DNA of 64,000 nt from Bradyrhizobium sp. Y36 (GTDB lineage: Bacteria; Pseudomonadota; Alphaproteobacteria; Rhizobiales; Xanthobacteraceae), in contig NZ_NWTI01000001.1 in NCBI RefSeq assembly GCF_002531575.1, positions 517,501 through 581,500 on the forward strand. Direction: 5' to 3'. The notes below the pieces were generated by a model. It saw only the letters and a list, made by a program, of their open reading frames with translations, had not been told where the DNA came from and made no database searches. Both the position numbers and the translations under genes were made by a program. The stretch's first letter is position 1, and every line of letters starts with the position of its first letter. This document shows positions 52,205-59,945 of this stretch, piece by piece.

Positions 52205-52975
52205 ATGTCCATCTCGGGCAAGGTCGATCCGGTGGTGCGTCCAGTCGCGACGACTGACATCGCCGAGGCACTGGTCGAAGGCTTGCGCGATTTCCAGGCG
52301 GTGCCGCTTTACGGGCTCTGCTTCGGCGCGCTCTACGCGGCCGGCGGCATCGCGATCATGCTGTGCCTGACCGCCTTCGGCATGGTCTATCTCGTCTACC
52401 CCCTCGCGGCAGGCTTTGCGCTGATCGGACCGTTCGTGGCGATCGGCCTCTACGAGGTCAGCCGCCGCCGCGAGCGCGGCGAGCCGGTGTCCTTCGGTGC
52501 GATCTGGTCGGCGGTGCGCTCGCGCAGCGAGATCGGCTGGATGGCATTCGTCACGCTGTTCGTGTTCGTGGTCTGGATGTACCAGGTGCGGCTCCTGATC
52601 GCGCTGCTGCTCGGCTTGCACGCCTCCTTCTCCAGTCTGCAGGAATTCATGACGGTGGTGCTGACGACCAATGAGGGCCTGCTGTTCCTCGGCATCGGAA
52701 ATGCGGTCGGGGCCGTGCTGTCGCTGATCCTGTTCTCGCTGACCGTGGTGTCGTTTCCGCTGCTGCTCGATCGCGAGGTCGATTTCGTCACGGCGATGGT
52801 GACGAGCGTGCGCGCGGTCGTCACCAGCCCGTTGCCGATGATCGGCTGGGCCGCCGTCATCGTGATGCTGCTGATCGTGTCGGCGCTGCCCTATTTTCTC
52901 GGCCTGATCGTGACGCTGCCGGTGCTGGGACACGCGACCTGGCATCTTTATCGGCGGCTGGTGGCGCCGGTGTGA
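52205..52975 (+). CDS. DUF2189 integral membrane protein
   Basis: 256 residues from ATG 52205 with GGAGGAAG directly upstream. Six hydrophobic segments; AVPLYGLCFGALYAAGGIAI and YPLAAGFALIGPFVAIGLYE are the DUF2189 signature in many alphaproteobacterial membrane proteins. Function unknown; possibly linked to respiratory or envelope processes. Divergent from the hybrid kinase. Confidence 0.85.
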   Translation: MSISGKVDPVVRPVATTDIAEALVEGLRDFQAVPLYGLCFGALYAAGGIAIMLCLTAFGMVYLVYPLAAGFALIGPFVAIGLYEVSRRRERGEPVSFGAIWSAVRSRSEIGWMAFVTLFVFVVWMYQVRLLIALLLGLHASFSSLQEFMTVVLTTNEGLLFLGIGNAVGAVLSLILFSLTVVSFPLLLDREVDFVTAMVTSVRAVVTSPLPMIGWAAVIVMLLIVSALPYFLGLIVTLPVLGHATWHLYRRLVAPV

Positions 52976-52977
52976 GG

Positions 52978-53121
52978 TCGTCGCCCCCGCGAAGGCGGGG
53001 CTTCGCGCGTCCCGGGACGACAGTGCCGCAGGGTGGGCAAAGCGAAGCGTGCCCACGCGCCTGTTGCGATATCGGCTCGACCGTGGGCACGGCGCAAGTG
53101 CGCCTTTGCCCACCCTATGAT
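52978..53121. repeat. composite intergenic repeat
   Basis: A short GTCGCCCCCGCGAAGGCGGGG / CGGGACGAC palindrome (52978-53021), then a copy of the GGGTGGGCAAAG ... CTTTGCCCACCC element (about 53031-53119), the same family as 41651-41758. Confidence 0.8.
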
Positions 53122-53152
53122 TCCGAGTTCGCGGATGCAGACCCGGTCTCGC

Positions 53153-53665
53153 CTACGGCGTCTTGATCCCCATCGCCTTCAGCGCGTCCAGCATGCGCTG
53201 CGGCGGGCCCATCTTCACCGCCAGGGGCTTGCCGGTTTCCAGCAGGCTCTTGAGGCTCGACAGGATCGCGGGCCAGCCCGAGCGGCCACCGGCGAGGATG
53301 TCGTCGCTGAGCGGCCGGTCGTGGCCCTCGCTCATCGTGAGCCGGACCGCATCACCGGCCTGTTCGATCTCGTAGGTCACGAGGGTCGGCCCCAATTTCT
53401 CGATCAGCTCAGGCCAGTTCACGTTGAACGTGACCGCGAGCTTTCGCGGCGGATCGTAAGCGAGAACCTCGCCGCTGATGTGCATCGCGCCGTCCGGCGT
53501 GCGCACGATGAACGCGCCGCCAAGGCGAGGCTCGACCTCCACGGTGTTGCCGAAGAAATATTGCCTGCTGAACTCGGCCGAGGTCAGGGCGTCCCACACC
53601 TTCTCCGGCGTCGAGGCGATGTAGATGGTGTAGACGGTCAGCGGCTTGAATTGATCGAGCTTCAT
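53153..53665 (-). CDS. SRPBCC (AHSA1/START-like) protein 1
   Basis: 170 residues. START/AHSA1 fold: TVYTIYIASTPEKVWDALTS, YFFGNTVEVEPRLGGAFIVR, WPAILSSLKSLLETGKPLAV. The C-terminal extension (MGPPQRMLDALKAMGIKTP) is longer than its neighbour. A hydrophobic-ligand-binding fold; no catalysis assigned. Its ATG overlaps the stop of the second SRPBCC gene by 4 bases, last gene of the ArsR-SRPBCC-SRPBCC operon. Confidence 0.88.
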   Translation of the reverse strand: MKLDQFKPLTVYTIYIASTPEKVWDALTSAEFSRQYFFGNTVEVEPRLGGAFIVRTPDGAMHISGEVLAYDPPRKLAVTFNVNWPELIEKLGPTLVTYEIEQAGDAVRLTMSEGHDRPLSDDILAGGRSGWPAILSSLKSLLETGKPLAVKMGPPQRMLDALKAMGIKTP

Positions 53666-54132
53666 TTTGCGTCGAATCCCTTGTTGAGAGCTGCGCGCGG
53701 GATGGCGATCACCTGGTCTCTTTCCAGCAGGCTCTTCAGCCCGGACAGGATCGCCGGCCAGCCATTGGAGACAGCGCCAAGATACTTTCCGCCCTCGGCG
53801 AAGCCGTCATGCAGCACGGTCAAACGCACGAGCGAGCCGAACGGTTCGATGGTGAAGACGACGCGCGAGATCGGCTCGCCGCGGAGCTCCTCGAACTTGT
53901 GGTGCTTGAAGCTGTAGGACAGTCGCCGCGGCGGATCGGATTCCAGGATTTCGCCGGAATCGGTGACCTCGCCGTCGAGCAGCAGTGCAAACGACGAGCC
54001 GAGCTTCCAGTCCGAGCGGACTTCGGCGCCAAACCAGTATTGCCTCGTGAACTCGCTCGACGTCAGTGCCTCCCATAGCTTGTCCGGCGTGGTCTCGATG
54101 TAGGTGACGTAGACGAACTCAGGCTTACTCAT
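53662..54132 (-). CDS. SRPBCC (AHSA1/START-like) protein 2
   Basis: 156 residues. Paralogue of the downstream SRPBCC gene: VTYIETTPDKLWEALTSSEF, YWFGAEVRSDWKLGSSFALL, GWPAILSGLKSLLERDQVIA. It overlaps ArsR by 8 bases upstream and SRPBCC 1 by 4 bases downstream, so all three are translationally coupled. ArsR-AHSA1 pairs are a common small-molecule-responsive module; ligand unknown. Confidence 0.88.
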   Translation of the reverse strand: MSKPEFVYVTYIETTPDKLWEALTSSEFTRQYWFGAEVRSDWKLGSSFALLLDGEVTDSGEILESDPPRRLSYSFKHHKFEELRGEPISRVVFTIEPFGSLVRLTVLHDGFAEGGKYLGAVSNGWPAILSGLKSLLERDQVIAIPRAALNKGFDAK

Positions 54133-54457
54133 CGCGCTTCTCCAACTGACGTTTCAACTCGCCGAGCGCGGCGAGCTTGCCGCGCTCGAATTTCCTGATC
54201 CAGCGCTCGCCGATCTGATGGATCGGCACCGGATTGAGGTAGTGCAGCTTCTCGCGGCCATGCTTGATGGTCGTGACGAGGTTGGCCTCTTCCAGGATCA
54301 CAAGGTGCTTGGTGACGGCCTGCCGCGTCATCGCGAGGCCCTCGCAGAGTTCGTTCAGCGTCTGGCCGTTCCTGGCGTGAAGCCTGTCGAGCAGCGAGCG
54401 TCGTGATGCATCGGCGAGCGCTTTGAAGACCTCATCCATGGCCGCGATAATAGGCAA
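54125..54457 (-). CDS. ArsR-family transcriptional regulator
   Basis: 110 residues, compact winged HTH: VFKALADASRRSLLDRLHAR, LNELCEGLAMTRQAVTKHLV, ANLVTTIKHGREKLHYLNPV. The final Lys/Glu-rich helix is short. No metal-binding Cys motif. First gene of the operon with two SRPBCC proteins, which it presumably represses. The AACCAAATGGTTGC palindrome at 54457-54470, just upstream of its ATG, is a candidate operator. Confidence 0.9.
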   Translation of the reverse strand: MPIIAAMDEVFKALADASRRSLLDRLHARNGQTLNELCEGLAMTRQAVTKHLVILEEANLVTTIKHGREKLHYLNPVPIHQIGERWIRKFERGKLAALGELKRQLEKRDE

Positions 54458-54470
54458 CCAAATGGTTGCA
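54457..54470. promoter_or_regulatory. candidate ArsR operator AACCAAATGGTT
   Basis: The sequence GCAACCA-AATGGTTGC, an AACCA/TGGTT dyad with flanking GC, lies immediately upstream of the ArsR start in the divergent gap to the secreted-protein gene. ArsR-AHSA1 regulators commonly bind such AACCAAATGGTT-like dyads. Confidence 0.5.
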
Positions 54471-54555
54471 TGTCAAGATGATGTGTTGGGCACGCGCGTT
54501 CGGCTGTGTTAGCGTCGAGGCTCAGCCAGCACAGATTGGTTCCGGGAGGACGTTG

Positions 54556-56001
54556 ATGCTCCGTCGCGTTTCACTTGCTGCCGCCCTCGTTCTTTTCGCG
54601 TGCAGCACCGCCGTTCACGCCCAGAAGCAAACCATCGGCGCGCCGCCCGAAGCGTCCAACATGAAGCTCGTCGGCAGCAATGATCTGCAGGCCCGCAGCG
54701 CGTATCAGCCGACCATCCATCACCAGGGCGATCGCTGGATCGCCTATATCGGCCACCACGGCGGCACCGACGACGTGCCCGCTCCCGTCAATCCGATGAC
54801 CGGCAAGGCCGAGCCGAACGGAACCTCGATCGTCGACGTCACCGATCCCGCGCGGCCGAAATATCTGCGGCACCTGCCGGGGCAGGAGGGCAAGTACGAA
54901 TCCGGCGGCGCGCAGATGGTGCGGGTCTGCGACGGCAAATCGCTGCCGAAGGGCGATCCCAATGCGGTCTACATGCTCAGGACCTTCGGCAGCGAGGCGC
55001 ATGAGATCTGGAACGTCAGCGATCCCGCGAGCCCCGTGCTCATCACCCGCATCGCCGGCTTGAAGGACACGCACAAGAGCTGGTGGGAATGCAACACCGG
55101 CATTGCCTATCTCGTCTCGGGTGCGCCGGACTGGCGCACGCGGCGCATGACGCAAGTGTACGATCTCTCCGATCCCGCGCGTCCGCAGAAGATCCGTGAC
55201 TTCGGTCTGCCGGGCCAGGAGCCCGGTTCGACCGGCGCGGTGCCGACCGAACTGCACGGGCCGATCTCGACCGGCCCCGATGGCAACCGCGTCTATTTCG
55301 GCTACGGCACCAACAAGGGCGGCATCCTGCAGATCGTCGATCGCGACAAGCTCCTGAGCGGACCGAAGGAGCCGACGCCGGAGAATCTGCGCTATCCCGA
55401 AATCGCGCGCTTGCCGATGTCCGCCTTCAACGGCGCGCACACGACGTTTCCGATGCTCGACATGCCGATCGCCGAGTTTTCCGAGGACAAGGACGGCAAG
55501 ACCCGCGACATCGTGATGATCGTGGACGAGGCGATCCTCAACGAATGCGGCGAGGCCAGGCAGATGGTGTGGTTCGCCGACGTCACCACCGAGACGCGGC
55601 CGATGATGATCTCGAGCTTCACCGTGCCGGAAGCGAGCGGGCAGTTCTGCCAGCGCGGCGGCCGCTTCGGCGCGCATTCGTCCAACGAGAGCATGGCGCC
55701 GGTCTATTACAAGAAGATGGCCTTCATCGCCTTCTTCAATGCCGGCGTGCGCGCGCTCGACATCCGCGATCCCTATCATCCGAAGGAAGTCGGCTATTTC
55801 ATTCCGTCGATCACGCAGGCGACCGACAAGCGCTGCATCCCGATCGAGGGCGGCGAGCGTTGCAAGGTCGCGATCCAGACCAACAATGTCGAGACCGACG
55901 ATCGCGGCTTCATCTACATCGTCGATCGCGCCAATACCGGCCTGCACATCCTCGAATTGACCGGGGCGGCGCGCGCGGCCGCCGGCCTGCCGAAGAACTG
56001 A
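54556..56001 (+). CDS. secreted LVIVD-repeat-like beta-propeller protein
   Basis: 481 residues from ATG 54556 with GGGAGGA upstream. Signal peptide of about 22 residues (MLRRVSLAAALVLFACSTAV, cleavage after HA). Recurring xxDVTDPARPKYL / WNVSDPASPVLI / YDLSDPARPQKI / LDIRDPYHPKEV units are LVIVD-type propeller blades. Three or more Cys (RVCDGK, WWECNT, ECGEAR) may form disulfides. Probably periplasmic or surface-located. Function unknown. Divergent from the ArsR operon. Confidence 0.78.
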   Translation: MLRRVSLAAALVLFACSTAVHAQKQTIGAPPEASNMKLVGSNDLQARSAYQPTIHHQGDRWIAYIGHHGGTDDVPAPVNPMTGKAEPNGTSIVDVTDPARPKYLRHLPGQEGKYESGGAQMVRVCDGKSLPKGDPNAVYMLRTFGSEAHEIWNVSDPASPVLITRIAGLKDTHKSWWECNTGIAYLVSGAPDWRTRRMTQVYDLSDPARPQKIRDFGLPGQEPGSTGAVPTELHGPISTGPDGNRVYFGYGTNKGGILQIVDRDKLLSGPKEPTPENLRYPEIARLPMSAFNGAHTTFPMLDMPIAEFSEDKDGKTRDIVMIVDEAILNECGEARQMVWFADVTTETRPMMISSFTVPEASGQFCQRGGRFGAHSSNESMAPVYYKKMAFIAFFNAGVRALDIRDPYHPKEVGYFIPSITQATDKRCIPIEGGERCKVAIQTNNVETDDRGFIYIVDRANTGLHILELTGAARAAAGLPKN

Positions 56002-56056
56002 CGATAAGGTGCGGGGCGATGTCTGTCTCGATGTGGGTCCATTGCTTCCACATTCT

Positions 56057-56163
56057 CGGCTGTCATCCCCCGCGAAGGCGGGGGATCCAGTATTCCAGAG
56101 ACACTCATGGGATACGGAGAAGCTGCGGCGTACTGGATCCCCCGCTTCCGCGGAGGATGACAC
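56057..56163. repeat. palindromic repeat, copy 2 of 2
   Basis: GGCTGTCATCCCCCGCGAAG to GGAGGATGACA, with GGGGGATCCAGTATTCCAGA and GCGGCGTACTGGATCC inside; closely matches 27357-27465. Confidence 0.85.
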
Positions 56164-56258
56164 TGCCGTTTGAGCGCGCACCTTTTGCTCATCTCACTTC
56201 CCAGCTCGCCCGTCCCATGCATTAATACCTCCAAATCGCCTTCAGCCGAGTCCTCCCC

Positions 56259-56879
56259 ATGATGTCCATGCAAGCCTATTTCGCCTTCCTCGCCGCCTGC
56301 ATCGCGCTGGCGCTGCTGCCGGGGCCGATCGTCACGCTCGTCATCGCCAACGGCCTGCGCCACGGCACGCGTGCGGCGCTCACCAACGTGGCCGGTGCGC
56401 AGGCGGGTCTCGCCATCGTGATCGGCATCGTCGCGATCGGCCTGACCTCGCTGATGGCGACCATGGGCTATTGGTTCGACTGGGTGCGCTTTGCCGGCGC
56501 CGCTTATCTGGTCTGGCTCGGCATCAAATTGATCTGGGCGCCGGTCGAGGGAGTCGAGGTGGACTCGCCGCCACCGCCGCCGCGCGGCGGCTTCTTCCTG
56601 CAAGGGTTTTTGGTGCTGCTGTCGAACCCGAAGGTGCTGGTGTTCTTCGGCGCGTTCATTCCGCAGTTCATGGACATGAACCAGCCGCACTTTCCGCAGG
56701 TCGCGCTGCTCGGCGCGACCTTCATGGTCACCGCCGTGATGACGGACGCGCTCTATGCCATCGCCGCCGGCCGCGCGCGAAAGTTCTTCTCGGCCCGCCG
56801 CACCCGGATGATGTCGCGCATCTCCGGCGGCTTCATGATCGGCGGCGGCATCTGGCTGGCGCTGACCCGGGCGAAATAA
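56259..56879 (+). CDS. LysE family amino-acid exporter
   Basis: 206 residues (starts at 56259, 56262 and 56268 all possible). Six hydrophobic segments; the N-terminal PGPIVTLVIANGLRHGTRAA is the LysE/RhtB signature. The loop near 105 has a Pro-rich insert (PPPPPRGGFF). Exports an amino acid or derivative, driven by proton-motive force; substrate unknown. Confidence 0.88.
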   Translation: MMSMQAYFAFLAACIALALLPGPIVTLVIANGLRHGTRAALTNVAGAQAGLAIVIGIVAIGLTSLMATMGYWFDWVRFAGAAYLVWLGIKLIWAPVEGVEVDSPPPPPRGGFFLQGFLVLLSNPKVLVFFGAFIPQFMDMNQPHFPQVALLGATFMVTAVMTDALYAIAAGRARKFFSARRTRMMSRISGGFMIGGGIWLALTRAK

Positions 56880-56964
56880 CCTCGAGGCCGAGCCGGACCG
56901 GCTTGAACCCTTCGCGGCGGCACAGCGTCCAATCGGGCATTGCCGCCGACGAAGGATTCTTGCC

Positions 56965-57948
56965 GTGCCGAATTTACCGCCGCTGGTTTACGCGATGCTG
57001 CTCGCGCCGCTCGCGCTCATCCTGATTGCCGCGATCGTCAAGACCTGGCAGGTGCGCGAGGCGCGAGGCTGGCCGCAAGCCGCGGGCAAGGTCGTCACCT
57101 CAGTGGCCGAGGTGCGCGAGGTCAAGGTGTCCGACGACGAGCGCGAGGACGGCTACCGCACCGAGAGCCGCAATTTCGCGAACGTCACTTACGAATATTC
57201 CGTCGGCGGCCGCAAGCTGCGTTGCAATCGCATCTCGATCGGCGAGGACCTCGGCAATTTCCAGGTCGCCGAGAAGCTGGCAAAATATCCGGCCGGCAGC
57301 ATCGTCACCGTCTATTACAATCCGCGCCACCCCGATCAGGCCGTGCTCGAGCGCGATCTGCCCAAGGGCCTGTGGGGCTGCCTCGGCATCGGCACGGCGA
57401 TCGTGCTCGCCATCATCCTCGGCTCGGTGTTCGGCCTCAACCAGAGCTACCAATATCTCGCCCATCACATCGGCCGTCCCGATCTTGCCGGCCTCGTCGT
57501 CGCCTTTGGCGCGTTCGGCCTCGTCATCGCGTTGATGGCCTGGGCGGTGCGGCGGCAGGCGTCGATGGCGACGCGCTGGCCGGTCGTGCCGGGCACGATC
57601 AAGCTGTCGGGCGTCGAGGAGTATCACGAGGCCAGCGAGGCGGCCGCGGCGCGCGGCCTCGAGATGTTCGGCAAGCGGGTGACCTACACCTATCGCTATC
57701 AGAACATCAGCTACACCAACGAATGCGCGCGCGTCGCGGCGGAAACGCCTGACGCCTCCGACGAGATGCTGAAAAAGCTGATGTCGCGCTACCAGGACGG
57801 CGCCACCGTCGAGGTGCGCGTCAATCCCGACAATCCGGCGGAGGCGACGCTCGACGCCCGCGCCGACGGGCGCATGGCGTGGGTGCTGTGGGGCATCGCT
57901 GCGATCTTCGCCGCGCTCGCGCTGTTCGTCGCAACGCGCGGCGGCTAG
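56965..57948 (+). CDS. DUF3592 membrane protein with two repeats
   Basis: 327 residues, GTG start. Each half has a membrane helix (YAMLLAPLALILIAAIV; LAGLVVAFGAFGLVIALM) followed by a DUF3592 beta domain (WPQAAGKVVTSVAEVRE...VYYNPRHPDQAVLERD; WPVVPGTIKL...VRVNPDNPAEATLDA), then a last helix WVLWGIAAIFAALALFVATR. Function unknown. Its stop shares the palindrome CTAG with the stop of the convergent gene. Confidence 0.85.
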   Translation: MPNLPPLVYAMLLAPLALILIAAIVKTWQVREARGWPQAAGKVVTSVAEVREVKVSDDEREDGYRTESRNFANVTYEYSVGGRKLRCNRISIGEDLGNFQVAEKLAKYPAGSIVTVYYNPRHPDQAVLERDLPKGLWGCLGIGTAIVLAIILGSVFGLNQSYQYLAHHIGRPDLAGLVVAFGAFGLVIALMAWAVRRQASMATRWPVVPGTIKLSGVEEYHEASEAAAARGLEMFGKRVTYTYRYQNISYTNECARVAAETPDASDEMLKKLMSRYQDGATVEVRVNPDNPAEATLDARADGRMAWVLWGIAAIFAALALFVATRGG

Positions 57949-58751
57949 TCGACCGGCAGCTCGGTCCGCAGCGCCACCTCGATCTCGCCGAGGATCCTTG
58001 CCAGCCGTTCGGCCCATTGCTGCTGGCCGGCCTGGTCCGCGATCAGGTCCTGCCGGATCTCGATGCCGGTGTTGACGAGGCCGCGCCCTTCGCCGTGCAC
58101 GGGAATGGTGTAGTCGGTGAGATCGCTCACGGCATAGGGCTCGTTGTCGCCGACGACGAGATCGCCTTCGCCCCGCAGATGCTTCAGCAGCAGATGCGGC
58201 AGCACGGTGTCGCGGTTGTACAGCGCGCCGATGTGCCAGGGCCGCGCGACGCCGGCATAGACGGGCGTGAAGCTGTGCAGCGACACCAGCACCGTCGGCC
58301 GCTTGTCGTTCTGACGGGCCTCGATCGCGGCATCGATGCGGTCATGATAGGGCTCGAAGATCTCGCGGCGCCGCGCCTCGCGCTCCCTGTCCGAAATCCC
58401 TTCGTTGCGCGGGATCGCGGTGGCTTCGGAGATGACGGGGATCGAGCTTGCCGCCACGGGCGGGCGGTTGCAGTCGATCACGAGCCGCGAATAGTGCTGC
58501 GCGATCAGATGCGCGTCGAGCATTTTGGCCAGCCGGTCGGCGACGCCGGCAATGCCGATGTCCCAGCCGATGTGCCTGACGAGCTCGCTTTCCGGGATGC
58601 CGAGATCGCCGAGCGCGCGCGGCAGCGCCCGCCCGTAATGATCGGAGGTGAGCAGGAAGGGCGATGTGCCTGCCGCATTCACCTCGTGGACGGGCGGAAT
58701 ATCGCCCTCGCCGAGCAGTTGATCGGCCGTCTCGGCTATGTGCAGGTCCAT
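57945..58751 (-). CDS. N-formylglutamate amidohydrolase family protein
   Basis: 268 residues. Family features: FLLTSDHYGRALPRALGDLG, RLVIDCNRPPVAASSIPVIS, and VSLHSFTPVY with conserved His. Hydrolyses N-formylglutamate in the histidine-degradation route, or related amides such as N-carbamoyl acids; no hut genes are near, so a broader deformylase role is possible. Convergent with DUF3592, sharing a CTAG stop. Confidence 0.88.
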   Translation of the reverse strand: MDLHIAETADQLLGEGDIPPVHEVNAAGTSPFLLTSDHYGRALPRALGDLGIPESELVRHIGWDIGIAGVADRLAKMLDAHLIAQHYSRLVIDCNRPPVAASSIPVISEATAIPRNEGISDREREARRREIFEPYHDRIDAAIEARQNDKRPTVLVSLHSFTPVYAGVARPWHIGALYNRDTVLPHLLLKHLRGEGDLVVGDNEPYAVSDLTDYTIPVHGEGRGLVNTGIEIRQDLIADQAGQQQWAERLARILGEIEVALRTELPVD

Positions 58752-58826
58752 CCTGATTGCCTATGAAACAATAAATTGTCTAAACCGAGTAACCTGATTG
58801 CACCGACGTCGCAACGTTAGAACAGC

Positions 58827-59225
58827 ATGACCTCCGATCGCCTCTTCGTCTACGGCACCCTGATGCGCGGCTTCGACCATCCGATGGCGCGGCTGCTCGC
58901 GGGGCACGCGGATTTTCTGGGTGAAGCGACCTGCCGCGGCCGGCTCGTCCTGGTGAAGCATTATCCGGGATTGCTGCTGTCGAAGGCCGCCACCGACATC
59001 GTCCATGGCGAGCTCTTTCAGATGCGCGTGCCGGACGAGCTGCTGGGCGAGCTCGACATGTACGAGGCGTGCGGCGAGGGATTTGCCGAGCCGACCGAGT
59101 ATCTGCGCCGGCTGGTCGACGTGACGCGCACTGACGGCAGCGTCGAGAAGGCGTGGACCTATGTCTACAACTGGCCCGTCACCGACCTGCCGCGCATCGA
59201 GTCCGGGCGCTTTCTCGACCATTAG
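58827..59225 (+). CDS. gamma-glutamylcyclotransferase-like (AIG2/GGCT) protein
   Basis: 132 residues. FVYGTLMRGFDHPMARLLAG (YGTLR motif) and GELFQMRVPDELLGELDMYE with the catalytic Glu; a compact GGCT fold. May release 5-oxoproline from gamma-glutamyl compounds. Convergent with chlorite dismutase, stops overlapping in TTAG. Confidence 0.88.
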   Translation: MTSDRLFVYGTLMRGFDHPMARLLAGHADFLGEATCRGRLVLVKHYPGLLLSKAATDIVHGELFQMRVPDELLGELDMYEACGEGFAEPTEYLRRLVDVTRTDGSVEKAWTYVYNWPVTDLPRIESGRFLDH

Positions 59226-59785
59226 GCCGACAGCACTTCCTTCACCACGCGCACGTCGACTTCGCGCTCGACGTAGCTCCACTCCTCGGTCCGCCGCAAT
59301 TCCCCCACCAGCTCCTCGAAGAGCGAGGCGTGCGCGGGGGCGAATTCGAACCAGGTGAGGAAATCGAAGGGCTCGCCGAGGTCGCGGCAGTGATAGAGCT
59401 GGCGCGCGATCGCAGGCAGGAAGCGAAGACTGCTCGCGATGTGGTGCGACTTGTCCTCGAAGATCCTGCGGCGCTCCTCCTGGGTCAGGTCCCACCAGGC
59501 CTGCGACTTGCGGATCGGGATCAGCGCCGCGCTGGTTGCCTCCATCCGGCCGAGCCCGGCCTGCACGGCCACCAGTTGCTCCTTCTCGGCTCGCTCGGTG
59601 TAGCGCAGGCTGCTGGCCACGCCGACCAGCCGCCAGGCGTTGCGCGAGGGCACCAGCGGTAATGCGATGGCCTCGCTGTCGGTGACCGATAGCGCCGGCA
59701 TGAAGGGCAGGGGCTCGCCCGTCACCGGTGCAATCGAGGTCACCCGCCAGCCCCCGCTCTGGCCGCCCCGAAATGTCCTGAACAT
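59222..59785 (-). CDS. cld: chlorite dismutase-family heme protein (lineage II, short)
   Basis: 187 residues, the length of the truncated dimeric lineage-II enzymes such as that of Nitrobacter winogradskyi. Proximal heme His is H115 in DKSHHIASSLRFLPAIARQL and the distal Arg R128 lies 13 residues on, the spacing of H114/R127 in Nitrobacter Cld; K93 also fits. Converts chlorite to chloride and O2 if active. It is close in sequence to the recalled Nitrobacter protein. No perchlorate or nitrate genes are adjacent, so its natural role here is unclear. Confidence 0.88.
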   Translation of the reverse strand: MFRTFRGGQSGGWRVTSIAPVTGEPLPFMPALSVTDSEAIALPLVPSRNAWRLVGVASSLRYTERAEKEQLVAVQAGLGRMEATSAALIPIRKSQAWWDLTQEERRRIFEDKSHHIASSLRFLPAIARQLYHCRDLGEPFDFLTWFEFAPAHASLFEELVGELRRTEEWSYVEREVDVRVVKEVLSA

Positions 59786-59945
59786 GACCTATGGAAGCGT
59801 GGAACCGGGCGCGGTTCAAGCTCTCCGTCGAAACTTTCGCCTGTGAATAGCCGGGAGAAGCCACACATGCTTCGTATTTCCCGGGGCCGTCCCTATATGC
59901 CTATCCGGTTGGCCATAACGCCCGACTCAGCCCAGAAATCAGCCC

